From Rhabditophanes sp. KR3021 (lineage: Eukaryota; Nematoda; Chromadorea; Rhabditida; Alloionematidae), in the NCBI GenBank assembly GCA_963281155.1, contig CAUJLY010000006.1, forward strand, positions 2,790,001-2,854,000: DNA of 64,000 bases, in the 5' to 3' direction. Made by a program: the position numbers and the translations under genes. Numbering within the stretch: the stretch's first letter is position 1; each line of letters begins with the position of its first letter. The notes beneath the pieces were generated by a model. That model was not told the origin of the DNA, ran no database searches, and worked only from the letters and a program-made list of their open reading frames with translations. Shown here piece by piece: positions 49,291-63,116 of the stretch.

Positions 49291-50527
49291 TCACCATTTG
49301 TTAGACAATTTGAACCAGTTGAAAATCCCGTTATTCTTTTTGTATTGATATTCTGATAGTAAACAATTGGTGTAACCTTTTTCGAATGCGGGTGTCAGTG
49401 ATTGGTTTGAGACTTCGTTTTGGTAGTACAAGTTTTGAGTATAACCATCCGTTTCACTAAGGCTACCAACTTCATCCCCGTACCCTGTCTTGTTATCTTC
49501 GCCGAGGATCAAATGTCCGACTTCACGCTCTTCCTCATCATTCACTCGTTTTTGTATTAGAATAATGAGTAAGGACAAGGTTGGTCGTTCCCGAACCAGA
49601 TCAAATGCGAAGCTTTCGTTGAAAGTTAAAAGAGGAGATGATGATTTACTTCCGCTTTTTACTGTTTTTACCTTTTGATGGTCCTGTATAAGTACTATTT
49701 TGAAATATAGATCTAAATATAACAAATATTTCAATTAACAAATATTCCAATTAACAAACATATCAATTAACAAATATTCAATTAACACTATATCAATAGA
49801 CAAATAACCAACTGGTCACTTGAAAATATTATCCCATCATTAATATTTCAGGTAAATTACTTTACACAAAACAAAAGCCACTTACTTGTTTTTGTGAATG
49901 TTCTAAAGATAGGTAAATCCTCGGCCTTAGCAATAATTATCTTCAATTTTCTAGATGATTTAGCCGTATCAATGGCTAACAATATCTTACCACAATTACT
50001 ATAATTATGATAATTGGTTTGAGAACCAGATGGAAAGATAGAATAAATTGAACTGACAGGTGATTGTGAATTATTATAAGGATTATGTCCTTGGTCTTTT
50101 TTATCATATGCATGTTCAGAGGAGATTCTTGGTTGATTTAATGGTTCCATAAATGTGGTTGGTGGTGAATGCATAAACGATCTGTGTGAATGTTTAAAAT
50201 CTATCATTCGATGAAAAATTGAACTGAATGAGTTATCTTCGTAAGTTGTTGTGGATGAAGAATTGTAAGTTTCGATATGCTCTTAAAATTGTAATTAATA
50301 ATAAATTGGCAACAGTAAAACATACTTTTTGGATATTGTGAAACAAGATGACCTTTGCCTTCATGTTTTGGACCAGATAAAATTCCTCTTCTATCAGCAA
50401 CTGAAAGTGATCTTTGATTATTTTTGGATGAATGTGTTGCTGGAGAATTGGCATTTCTTTTGCTTTTGTTTGAATGATGAACATACAAAAACCCATGCAT
50501 TGAGTGGCACGAAGCTAGTTTATCCAT
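49291..50527 (-). CDS. Single C2-domain protein, synaptotagmin C2B-like, calcium ligands apparently lost
   Basis: Three exons (50527-50326, 50281-49886, 49712-49291) total 1,020 nt, 339 residues. The first half is low-complexity, Ser/His/Asn-rich, with no membrane span. The C2 domain begins GKILLAI then SSRKLKIIIAKAEDLP and continues LYFKIVLIQDHQKVK, FNESFAFDLV, LSLLIILIQ and EVGHLILGED. The pattern fits synaptotagmin-type C2B domains. In calcium-binding C2 domains the first loop has Asp residues after LP and again in D-P-Y-V-K; here it reads PIFRTFTKTNLYFK. The later D.D loop reads QKRVNDEEERE. Calcium binding is therefore unlikely. The role is probably lipid or protein binding in trafficking (inference). 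The second intron carries a short tandem repeat. Confidence 0.7.
49721..49799. repeat. 16-bp tandem repeat in the last intron of the C2 gene
   Basis: Units at 49721-49736, 49737-49752, 49753-49768 (16 bp each), 49769-49783 (15 bp) and a degenerate 49784-49799. The plus-strand unit is AACAAATATTCCAATT. The array starts a few bases inside the intron from the minus-strand splice acceptor (49713-49714). Confidence 0.85.
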
Positions 50528-52813
50528 ATTTCTAATATACTTGGAAATACTAATTCCTAAAGTAAAAAACGTGTGTTAATTATTTAAGGAGATTGTTTGT
50601 TAAAAATGAATGTATTTAAACTTTAACATCAAAATATTGTCGAAAAGTTGCCAAAAGCAATCATTGTGTGTTTTTGATGGTTACGAATTTTAAATAAAAT
50701 ATATGCATTCATTTTTTGACGAGTGCAAGCTACAATTTCATTTGTACCTAAGCATTGGGATATGTCGTTATGTGTCTCAAAAAGGTATTGTCTGTCTGTT
50801 ATGCGATTTATTAAATTTTAAAAGATAGTAATTTTTGTGATGAGAAATGTGGCAAAAGTAAAATTGATGAATAATGGTTATAGACAAATTTTTTGATTGC
50901 TTGTTGCGGAATTGAATATATGTCTCTTACTATACTTGTTGGCATCTCAGAACATGTCTAAGACGGTTTGTTAATTACATATTATTACAGAGCTTTTCAA
51001 AATGTACAATGACATGATTTTTTCACTCGCTTCTACTTACAATTTAATTTCAAAGCCAACTAAAATATACTGCCGCGTCAAAGGCTTTTCTACATTAATT
51101 GACACGAAAAAGGCACCTATAAATTGTTTATCTTTTTTAAGAAATAGAAATAAAAATAATTCAATTTATGAGGCGTCTTTTTTGCGCAACTAAAATCTCA
51201 TTTAAAACATGTTTCTTCATTTTCTATTGTATTTTAACTCTCTGAACATGCTACGGCAACAAAAAAGTCAGTATAAAAAATAACAGTAAAAAGAGAAAGA
51301 TTTTAAATTGAATATACATGGAAAAGCATTTTGGGGCAAAATTAGTTAAAACAAGTGAAACTAGTATCTTTAATGCTTAAATTACTGTTAACAATAAGAA
51401 TATGGTTTTACACAAATATATTTTATGCCAAACATAACAACAACAAAATAATCATCGTAAAAGTAACTTTTTTATGTCCATCAAAAGTTCTATACATTAT
51501 TAAGATTATCCTGACACTTTATACCGTCATACGCTTTTCAAATTTCGAAGATATCAGAAAGTTAAAGCCGTATAATAATCTTATAGAAAAATAAATTTGA
51601 ACAAAAAGGGTTAGAAATCCTTTTAAATGTGCGTGTACGAGTTGTATTTTTGATAAAATCAACAATAAATTCTGATATAAAAGTGGGTAGAAATTGTAAT
51701 ATAAAATAATAGGAACATTCGTTTAAAATTGTGATGAAGATGATGTTAAACTCGAAAATAAATCAAATTCAGCATTAAGACCTTTTTACTACAATTTAGT
51801 AATTAAACTGATTTTAAATATAATAAAAGCACTTCAAGAGCTAAATTAGGCAACTACATAATAATTAATGCTGTTCACATTAAGCTTTAAGTAAACATAC
51901 TAAAAAATATCTGGCCATAAGTTCACACACAAAATAATAAATAGGGGAAAATGATCCTAAAGTTTAATATATTTATTTGTAAGGATCCAATTTTTTATCA
52001 ACAACAACATTAACATTCATATATAGTTAAGCATTCATCTACTTGTTTTGAATTTTCTTAAATTTCTTAAATACTAAAGTATAGCAATTAATTAAAAGAG
52101 CATGTCACTTGTTCAAAATAAACTTAATGTAATAGAAAAAACTCAAAAGTTATTAAGCATCAAAATGCGTGGTATCATCTCAAAATATTTGAATTTGTAT
52201 ATGTTGAGAAGTTGGCAAGAAGAATATAAAGGAAATTTGACTTGTTTTTATGTGCATCCTTATCGTCGTTATTCGTTAATTAATATATATGACTGATTAT
52301 GAAAGACAAGACAAACGGTTTGCCATTTGAAATTAAATATCAAATGAATTTTTTGATGTGATTGTCGCCTTTTAGTTTGACCACAAATAATAAAGCAATA
52401 CGTTTATTTTTTTATTTTCAAAAGAGCTTCAATTTCTTTTTTTCTTATACTCATAGGACATATAAATTTAATTTAAATATGGAGGGTGATGATAGATGAT
52501 TGAGAAGTAATACGAAGTAAATCAAATAAATACATCAAGTTTGGAATGAGTTCTTTCAAAGTAGGCACACATATTTCGTGGACAAAATTAAACTATGACT
52601 ATAATTCGAGTATAGATATGCAGGAACGAATTTAAAACAATTATAAGGACAAATTAATAATATTTTATATGGATACTGTGAAATAATTAAAAGTTTAATT
52701 TAAGTAAGTTATTTATTAAGCATTTCCAATTAATATAATTAATTTTATTTAAAACCATACATACAACAAAATTTTCAAAGAAAAGTGGATTTAGATATGT
52801 GTAGTGTTATTAA
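50528..52813. other. Intergenic region between the C2 gene and the ETS gene
   Basis: AT-rich. Open frames of 60-80 codons (51002-51193, 51355-51594, 52102-52296, all plus) have no splice support or recognisable content and are not called. Confidence 0.4.
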
Positions 52814-54879
52814 TTATTGCAACGACGGTACCGGAGTTTTTAAAGCATCAGGACTTTTGTTGAATTTACTCATAAAAGTTGGATTAAAGAAAGGGGAGTT
52901 GAAGTCTGGAGAAATCATTGTAGTGATTGTTGCCATTGCCGATGGGCTTGGTGGTGGAAATAGGAAGTATTGGGGCTGTTGGTTATGGCTAGAGAAGATG
53001 CGACTTGCTTGCGAAGAAGGTGTTGTGAAACTTGAGAGGGCTGAATTCATGGAAGCGACGGACATTTTGTCTGATAGATTTGGAGTTTGTGGAATCACTA
53101 AAAAGCACGATTAGTATTAAATCAAGGATCGTTTGCAATCAAAAAACCAAATATCTACTGCACCAATTGATATACAATTGTTGGTTAACTTACTCATTGG
53201 ACTGTTTACATTTGAAGCAGCTACGTATGCAGCTAAATTGGAAGCTGCTGCAGCATTGTTAAACAAATTTGCAAGTGGGCTTTGTGCAGTCAATGAAGCA
53301 GCATAAAATTGCCCCAGTTGTGTGACAAGGGGAGAAGCTGCTGCTGAAAACATAAATGGAGAATTTACAGCCGATGGGAGGAAGTAATGATTTGGTAGTA
53401 ACGGAGGAGCTGGAGCGCTAAATAATGGAGTATTTTGAGATGAAAAGATGGAACTTGGTGGCATAATTGACTCAGAAGATGTATTTGATAAATTTAAAGG
53501 TTCTGGCCGAATTTTGCGCGCCATTGACAGATTATGGTGATTACTATGGTTCTCATGAAAGTCAACAACTCTATTACTCATGTTCGAAAACATTTTGTTG
53601 ACAGCATCTTTTTCTGAATTTGCAATTGTCATATTTATGAAATCGGATTGGGACTGAGCATCTATAAATGATTTAGTTATGGTGGGTACGCTATTTGGAG
53701 AATTATAGAGTGCTTGTGGTTGAGATATTGTTTTTATCGGAATGTTATTTATAGAATGCAGTGCATTTGAAGTGTGATTCATTTGGCTTGATAAAAGAAT
53801 AGCCTGGATTTGAGATTGGGTTAAATTGTTAATTTTTTCAAACGAGCTTGTATTGTGATGATCTGTGTTCATTTGAAGGGTATCAGTTGAACTTGGAGGA
53901 GTGATTTTGCGTTTTTTGGAATTATCGTGACTTTTGTCAGATGACGTGGAAGCTGGGCGTTTAGATGCTTCCGGAGTACAAATGGGTCTATGAAGGATTG
54001 TTGGTGAAGTAAAAGAATGTTCACCGGAGGACATGGTGTCCGAACTACTAATACCTGAACTACTTCCAACACTCACAGGACTATATAGACTTGAAGAGGG
54101 GGATGAAACGATTATTTGCTTTTCTGAGTTTAATTGAATAGCATCTGCTTCTTGCTTAACAATATTGGCATGTTTTTTTTTTCGTTTTCAGCAAGCTTTT
54201 TAAAGAATTGAACACCAGATGCTGGCAAAATTGGATGATGTTCAAATTTAATTTGGCCCCCAAAATTTTCAGAAGCCATTGGAGATCCATTAGTGGCTGA
54301 TTGTAATCTACTTATCAGATTCATTTTATCAGACAAAAATGTAGCATTAGCGTTACTTGCACTCATATTCATCAATTCATCTAGTAATGCTACAAATCTG
54401 TAAACAAATTTCTGCCCAGTTACTTTTTTGATGATGTTTTTGTCATAATAATAACGTAAAGCACGAGATAACTTATCATAATTCATATGTGGTTTTCCTT
54501 TTCTTGCCCCCCACAGTTTAGCTACTGATTCAGCATCGTTTAACTAAATTAACGAATTTAAAAATGAATAATTAAATGAAAAACATACTTTAAATTCACC
54601 CTCCTTTAAATTTGTCCACTGAATTAATTCCCCGTATTCAGACGATGCTAATAATTCTAATAGAAATTGCCATAACGTAATAGTACTATCGCAATTTGAA
54701 ATTCCCCAAACCGATCCATTGTTGGAACCATTGTTAGATCCATGATTGCTGGGGACATTACCGTTAGAGGTACTATGCAAGTGTTTTGTCATATTTCTTT
54801 CTGTTTTAAACATCTTTTCTACCACAGTGTTAGTTAATTCAATGGGAGGAGTAGTTGTTCCTGCAGGAGCTATATGCAT
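52814..54879 (-). CDS. lin-1: ETS-domain transcription factor, ELK/LIN-1 type, with homopolymer frame break
   Basis: Exons 54879-54589, 54543-53194 and 53097-52814. The ETS domain starts near residue 68 ([20 protein letters not shown]), crosses intron 1 at GEFK|LNDAE and continues [33 protein letters not shown]. The N-terminal ETS position and sequence fit the ternary-complex-factor group (ELK1/3/4, C. elegans LIN-1). The C-terminal region is Ser/Pro-rich, and exon 3 encodes YFLFPPPSP (FLFP codons 52955-52966), an FxFP ERK-docking site as known in LIN-1 and ELK. This implies a nuclear effector of Ras/ERK signalling. After KKLAENE the frame changes at a run of ten A/T (54173-54182): the next frame reads [18 protein letters not shown] and stays open to exon 3, so one base is missing, or a weak small intron (GTTCAA donor) removes the run. 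Confidence 0.9.
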
Positions 54880-57800
54880 TTCCGAAATTCAAATATTTAC
54901 CCTCTATATATCTTTATAGTCCAAAATATTGGTATAAGAAGAGGAAGACAAAGAATGATAAAAAACTTTGACCCGCTATTAGTAGTAGAATAAGGCTTGT
55001 TGAATGCGAATATTTTTATACCAACCAAACAACAAAGGATAGAATTTTAAAAAGTATATTAAAGAGGTGAATTACAACGCCTAAAATGAATAATTTATTA
55101 AAAACATGTTAAAAAATAGTCAGTCATATACGTAAATAAATAATTTAAACCAAATTCCCTCGAGAAAGAGTCCTTGATTTTAATCATCTGTGAATATAAA
55201 AAGGTCCTTTAGAATAAATGACCACTTAAATATACCTTATTTATGACCTGTACAAATCTCTAATATATTAAACTTATTTAGAGTCAGCAGCGAGTATATT
55301 TAAAGTTTATTACGCAAGCGGAAATGAAACAAAGAAACAAATAGCATCGGGTCACTTTCAAAAACAATAGGCAATGGAATCGGTCAGTAGATTAGTAAAG
55401 TGTTAAATTTAAACCAATAAGACCGTTAATATATCTAGTCAATATATTATTTATATTCATAATTAAACAACTATATTATGAAGTAAGGATATTCAAAATA
55501 TTAGATTACCGATCGTGTGGTTGTGAGTAAAAGCAAAGGGTTTAAAACAACCAGTAGATAATAAATGAAAATGTCTTTGAAGCTGACAATCATTCAAAAC
55601 GCATATATGTACATTCAAAGGGAAACGAAAAGACTTCTTGTCATTGAATCGTGAAATACACAAACCTACTAATACATAATTGGACGTTTTATGTGTATTC
55701 TAAATGATGATATTACGTATTTGAAAGATTTTGAAAATAAACGCTAATGTTGATTATTATTATATTACATTATATTGTAGTATTGTTATTATCAAGCCGA
55801 AGAAGACTCTCCCAATAAAAAACGACTCCTTGATATCAGTATTTTCATCATCCACAATATATAGAAGTCAAACCAAGTCATTTTAAAATACATTAAAATG
55901 ACAACTACCATAGAGATCAAAAAATGGTGGGTCGGTTTTGGGTGATAACAAGGAGGATGATAAACTCTTATCTTTGAATTTATATAAGTTATTGTTTAAT
56001 TTACTTCAAGACATTTCCTATTTCGTATCTTATCTTTTCGCCAAAAATTAGAGAGGTACTTCCCGTTGTTTTATTATTAATTGGTTGTCGTATCTTGTTT
56101 GATGTAGTATCGATGTTAAATGCTTGATTAATACCTTTATTTTATTTTTTTCTCATACTCCTATTAGGTACCTCTCCAACCACCAGACTGAAAGCATATT
56201 TTTTATAAATTGCTAAAAGTATTTGTCAACTGATAAGTGATGTGCCGAATTAATGATAGCATTATAATTATGTTTATAAATGATAAGGTCCATCATTTTT
56301 ATAACCTAATAAGATTAAAAAAATTAGAAAACATTATTTTGGAAAAGGATGGCGAACAAAAAAGATTAATAGTTTATGTATGAGGCAAATAATCATTTTA
56401 GATGTGGTTGTTCGTTATCAAATTGGACCGTCTCATATTTTCTTCAGAAATAGTGCACAATATGTGACTAAATAAGTAAAAAATATTTCCATGAAATAGA
56501 ATATATTTGATAACAATACAAGACACCAAGAGGGGTATACGTTTTTATTTTGTTTAAGATAAAGTATCAAACAAAACTGTCAACGAAATGATATTTTTAA
56601 TTGTTAGAAGGATACAACAGTGATAATAAAGTGATTTAACAAAGTAGAGAATTTGCATTGAACCGTTAAAATTCATTAAAGGACATACTAAGAAATTCCA
56701 ATAAGCTATTAAAAAAGCACAAGAATTATAAAGAGCATTTTTATAGTCATATAAAAATATTTGAGATTATATCTTCTCCATAAAAAAGATAAAGTTGACG
56801 AGAAAATTTAATAATAAAATAGTAGTGCGCAAGTCACACTTATTATGGCCTACTATATCTAAGTAATATTATGATTAGTAAGTTGAAAAATTGCAAATCT
56901 ATTTTACATTATCTCGCCTTTTTACTAATATGATAATGATGCGTTAATAATATATACTAACTTTTAGGTAAAAGACTTTATGACGGCGGTTATATTTGTA
57001 AGTATTCAAGTTTACCATAAATTTTAAATTTAGTTAATGAGTAGCCGTTAATTTTACGACTGATAATGAAGAAGATGATATTTAGTGTATATGTGATTGG
57101 TGTATGGAGCGTCGTCAATTCGTCTCAATTAAGGTAGTGAAGTTTGACGATATTTGGAATATATTATAATCAAAATAAAATTGAGACAATTTGCATAGAC
57201 TTAATAATGATATGGACTACCTATTATGGGTCGTCTTCCTTGTCGTGATAATCATTGATCAGTGCTGTAAAAAATTACTACAATACAAAGCTTATTCCCA
57301 AATTTGAATAAAGAAGTTCCGTGTTTGTCTTTAGAGGAAGAAGATTGCATACATCCTATTTATATTGCTATAAATATTTATTCGCGGATGATGATTGGTA
57401 ACTTCGACTATATATTTAAATTGATTTTTCTAGGTACAAGCATTTATTTCTGTTGTTCAAAAATTAGTCATTTAATAAAAGAACATGTTTTGAACATGTG
57501 TAACACACGCATCTGCAAAAATACATATAATTGAATACATAATTTACACACAATTCGAATACACCTCACATATACAAATCATAACATTTTTTTCATGTTT
57601 TCGATGAAGATTGCAAACAAAATAAAATAAATTATCTAGATATACATGACTTTTTTTAAATTATATTAAAATCTTCCATGTAAGATGTATTGTTGTGGGT
57701 ATAATGATCGGAGTTTAAAGATGCTCTTTTTTAGCCAAAAAAAGACTGATAACAATTAAAGAAAGATATCATGCGTTTCTCGTGTGAATGAGTACTAAGT

Positions 57801-60800
57801 AGTAAGCATCAAAAATGACCATTTATTAGTCAATTGCTTTTTTAAGATACAAGTTTTCACTGATTATATTGAGATTGAAGGTTTTTTATACCGGTAACGA
57901 AATACATAATGAAGTTCACTGCTATATTAGTCATGCTAGTCAAAAAATGTAAACAAATATAAATACAATTAAATTTGATTAGAGAAGCGGAAACGATAAA
58001 AGTCTGTTACAGCTAGTAATCATTCTTCATTGAAAATGATCTGATTAGGGATGATAAAGTCAAAATATACATGGAAATAGTGGGTATTTGTCTAACCTTA
58101 ATTAACGACAATAAACTTAATGTAAATTTGAAATGTATATAGTGATTTTGGATAAGACAATCAACTGACATAAAAAGATTATTCATTATATGGTGTGTGT
58201 GTTGGAATAAGTATTATAGTTATACTAAATGCTAAACACGATTTAATCATTAAAGTTAATTATGACTTTAGAAATGTTAATATATGGAATCATCATGTCA
58301 ACAAATGTTTGTGGCTACCTTTTTGTATGAACAACGATTGAAAGTACAAAATGTTTGTCCAAATTATAAGTTACTTTTGATAGCATTAATTAGAGAGTAA
58401 GATAAAAGATATCAAGAGTAAAATGTTTACCGAAAAGTATGTTAACAATTTTGTTGCATTTTGAAAAAACAATGCAAAAATCACGATTCTCAAGTATTTT
58501 TTTGATTGCTTAGAGTGAAGATTAGTGTATCAACATAAATAAATATAACTGTCAGTAGATGATGTTGAGGAAATATAATATCTATTAAATATTAAAAGTC
58601 TGAAAATGATTATTAAAATATATATTAGCTGATCTTTCACGTTGATAGATCAAATTTGTTGATATTTTACTCGCAGGTTTAATGAGATAATATTTAAAAA
58701 ATGAGGTATATGCTTTATGTACAAACAACGCGGAAGCACTTGCATCTGTCTCCAGTTGAAAATAGTATTAAGCAGAGGTCAAAATTATGTAAATAGGTTA
58801 ATAAAAGTAAGTTAGTCATTAGGTAATGATAATCTACTTTTTGCAAATAGTAGAGTGTTTAGTTCAGGATACGTGTGTTTCAGCCTCGTTCAGTAAAAGT
58901 AAATATCTAACGTACATACTTGTATATACTTATTCTAAATGGCGTATATTGTCAATTAAATGCTATTTTTAGAGTTGCATTAGTGGCATTAAGTTTGGAA
59001 ATAATTAAATTCATACAATTATAATTATGTACGCAATACAGCTATATTAATGATAATATCAATTTAGAAAGAACGTAGGATTAAGTGATTATTAAAGGAA
59101 CATTAAATAATTTAAGATATGCCTAGAAACTCTAAACTATGTAAAACATCTATGGAGATAATATATTTGTGATAACTACGTTTCCATATATGACTACTCT
59201 TGACATCATCACGACACATCACATTTGAAAACAAGTTGGGGATTGTTTTAGGTGGTAAATTAGTGCCTATCAAACAAAAAATGATATTACCTTACACAAT
59301 AATGCGTTAATTAGTATTTGATCATTTGACGATTTTCAATAAGTGTAATTAAGAAGATTGATAACTTTACATAAGCCAAGCAAAGATGACGGTAATAATT
59401 GGTACATTTATAATAAGATTGATACATTATAATAAATATTTGTACATCTATGATTCCTTAATATTAAATTTACTTATTTATAACAATAAACTAACTTCAC
59501 AACGTGATGACAAAAGTTAGTTGAAATGAAACGCTATATAAAGACAACATTAAATTTTCATTTATTGAATGATCGACAAAGAATCAAACAGTAGTTAATG
59601 ATGATACCAAATGTAGATGTTGACAAAAACTGAATCAGCTGTCTCATCAATTTAAAAAAGTGCTTTTTGCAGGAAAGTGTAATCCTAAAATTTCAGTACA
59701 CACATAAACCAGCTTTGAGATAGAAAATTAATAAGGATATAGCTTTCCATTTTACTACCAAAAAATAATTATAAACTATATTTAGGAATTTTGATTTTTG
59801 ATTGAATGTAGTATTATAAATGAAGTCGCAAAATAATGGTAGTCTTTAAAATAATTTGATGTAATTATTTATTACACGCGCAAACATAACTTTAAACCAG
59901 CAAACACTTTATTATTTATATTACTAAATGTAATTAAGTTTGGCAAAAAGATTATTTATCTCTTATGTATATAATGAACTATCATTTTTTGGAAAAAAAG
60001 AAACTGCGCACATTGTTAATATACTTTAGTTTATGATAAGTTAGTTTGAAAATCAAATAAATTTATGAAAAAGGCCCAAATCAAGATATGAAAAGCCATT
60101 AGATGAGAAAATGCGTAAATATTCGAACATCATCTTAAACTTTAATAGGTGAAATAATGAGTTGCTCATAAAATATAATTATGACTCGAGGCATTTTACT
60201 CGTAATTTTATAAGTATTACATGTCAAAAAGTAAAACTTATACATTAGGAAATAAAAATACGAAGATAGGATACAGATAAACGTAATTAATACGGAAATA
60301 AAAGTAACTGTCAAATCGAAATGTGTTTTACAAAAAACACACTTCCCAATATCAGAACATAGTAAAACCTCTAATTAGTAATGTTAGAAAATATCTAAGA
60401 CCTACAAATGATTAAATACTATTTTTACAAAAACTTATAATACAGTTTTGTGTAATCTTTCTCACAATCTTAAAACCTATTACATCCAATTCAAAGTAAT
60501 TTATTTATATGAAAGATACTCATAATTAAATTACTTTTACCGGTTTAAACTAAAAAACAAATAAACAATTAACACGATTCCTGGTAAATAAGTTTTACTA
60601 AAAATTAAGTTGATTAGAAAGGTGTACTTCTGTACTAATTATGTTCTTGCCTTTTACTTGATAATTTTGAAATTTGTGTAAACCGAAGAAGGATTGGAAT
60701 TTCCGTATTCAATTTGCGAAAATGGTGTAGTTATTCTTAGTTATTTTATAAACTCCCACTTTCAATCTACAAATAACAGAACTTAGCATTTAAATTAAGG

Positions 60801-63116
60801 AGCCAATTTTATCACAAAAATCTGACATTTAAAACAGAATGTTTTTTAAATAAACAAACATAAAATATAGTAAATTCAGACTTTCTCTGATCAGCTTTTA
60901 ATATCCATACCCAGAAAACAGACAACTAATCACAATAGATTTGTTTTTTGTTTATAAAATTTTAACTTAAAAAAGTGTTTAATTCAAGGTCACAACAGCT
61001 GGTTATAAAAAGATGATGATACACATACGTTTTTCAAGATATTGCTTCTTGCCCCTTTTTTGATATTTTCAATTTAAATACAAAATGTTTAGTAAAGATG
61101 CTTGTGCAAAGGTACAAGGTTATTCATATGAATCGAAATGAATGATATAGATAAAAATTAATAAAAAATGAGTAACGGCTCAAATCAAATAGGAGTTAGG
61201 ATGTGGACATGCATTCAGTCACATGCACACTTAACTAATAAAGCAATTAGCAGTCATGTCAAATATGTTTATTCTGCCAACTTAGGATGATTTTGTAATC
61301 TGTTTTAAGGTTAAGCAAACATTCTCAAGATTAAGGCATAATATAATAACTTACATAACAAGTAGTCAATCCAATAAATGTTCTCCAATAGTTTGACACT
61401 TGAATGTGTGATTTGGCACTTGTCATCAACAGGACAGATAAAATTCAATATAAAATGTAAGAAGGATAGTCTTACAATTAAATTTTATTGACCACAAGGC
61501 TTGTTAAACTTTATGTTACTTTTTTTAACTAATTGATTAAACATATATATCGCTATTTTAAATTAACACCATTAAATTTTAAAAAAGACAAGATGTCGGC
61601 AAAGAGAATTTAAATAAGAAGTTGGAATGCTATTAAGATAGTTACTATTTGGAAGTTACAAATAACTTTAATTATCATTTAAACTTTAATGTTGCCTCCT
61701 TAGTTAGTAAAAATAATTGAATATTTTAGAACTGTTTTATAACATCAAATTATCTTTACCTCACAAAAAGTTACTTCTGATCATGCCTTTTCAATTATTC
61801 TGTCAATGTCAAAAGGCTAATCGGATTCACTTTTGAGGATTTAAAAGAACAAAGACGATACGCATTCAAGTATTGGATTAGGAATAGATATAAGATTGTT
61901 TTTTGATTTAAATATGGAAGATAAAAGCTGGTGATCTTGTGGCAAGCTTTTCAATTGATAGCATTGGCCTTCAACTTAGACCTTCTCAACGCTTATTTTG
62001 TTTTGTTGTTAGTTCAAAGGCGCTATTGTATTGTACCAAAAACATATAATAGAATATTAATATCAGCTGTAGTAAAGTGTTCTTGCAATTCCGGGCACAA
62101 AAATGCACATTCTTAATTGGCACAAAATGCAAACAACATGTAAACTAATTTTAGTTTAATAATTAACTAGAGAAACTTACACATAATTTGAATATAATTT
62201 GAGTATATTTTATGGTATTTTTGCCTCTTAAAACCACTAAATATTTATAACCTTGGAATTAAAGGAAGGAAAAAGTATGTGCCAGCTCAATTGACAGTAA
62301 ATTTTTGTAAATTACATTGTTTTACAATTAATTATGTAAGAAATGTTTGTAATTAATCATACGAGTAAACTGGACTTACTAGAACTGTTCAAATTGGTAT
62401 GGCTGTCACTTAGGCAAGTAATATTTATAGTGTGTCTTTGATCTTTCAAAACCCCTCGACGACTCGTTAAATATGTAGAACAATAAGAACTGCTACGCCA
62501 AAAATAATTACTTTTATTGTTAGGAAGTCGATTTTCCTTTGATATTTTGACAATGCAAGGACTACATAATATTCAACTCCTCTCAATAAAACAGATACTT
62601 TATCTAAACGGAGCTTTTTAAGTAATTATTGTCCTTCGAAACTATAGGCAATAGTGCCATTTTATAACTAACTTTTGTTTTAGAAGGATATGCCATCATT
62701 CATAGAGAAATTCCAATTACCAATCTTTCACAACCAACCTTTTTTGAAATATGCTTGGTAGCGTTTCAAGACAGCTGTCGTTGAGTAATGAATTGTAACG
62801 CATAGTTTCGTATTAAACATAAATAGTATAAAAATTGCTAATTAAATTTAAAGCATTTAAGTTCGGGCAATGTAAATAAATGAGTGAGGAAATAAATAAT
62901 CATGGGAAAGGAAAGATCGTACGGATTTAGATAAGTATATACAATTGTTGATAACTATAAATTCTCAAAGTAGAATTTCTTTTTGCATGTTAATTAAGTC
63001 TAGGCATCTGGTTAAAATCAACCTTTTTCATAAAGATACCTTTATTGTAAATACATTGTATATTTAATTTCTTTGAATTTTCTTTTCACATGAGTAATCA
63101 TATCTATAATAGATAC
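54880..63116. other. 8.2 kb gene-poor region upstream of the ETS gene
   Basis: AT-rich with no firmly supported gene. It probably contains the distal regulatory region of the ETS gene. A possible two-exon small ORF is described separately (57066-57307). Around 62540-62800 both strands give short coding-like words with a TTTTAG acceptor at about 62683 on the plus strand, but no consistent model could be built. Confidence 0.4.
57066..57307 (+). CDS. Possible 58-residue secreted or membrane protein, two exons
   Basis: Exon 57066-57133 opens with ATG and a signal-like MKKMIFSVYVIGVWSVVNSS. It is followed by a GTAGTG donor; joining to 57199-57307 after TTTGCATAG preserves frame. The second exon encodes DYLLWVVFLVVIIIDQCCK, a membrane span, and ends YSQI. 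Frame continuity and two hydrophobic segments are the only support; the donor is weak and no family is recognised. Confidence 0.25.

Noticed and set aside
56050..56175. Nine-base inverted repeat GAGAGGTAC / GTACCTCTC as transposon ends
   Set aside because: Too short, no target-site duplication and no coding remnant between the arms.
61931..62116. 61-codon hydrophobic open frame
   Set aside because: No supporting start context, splice site or recognisable family; similar frames arise by chance in AT-rich DNA.
62540..62800. Two-exon gene on the plus strand with TTTTAG acceptor near 62683
   Set aside because: Both strands read as equally protein-like and no phase-compatible exon pair was found.
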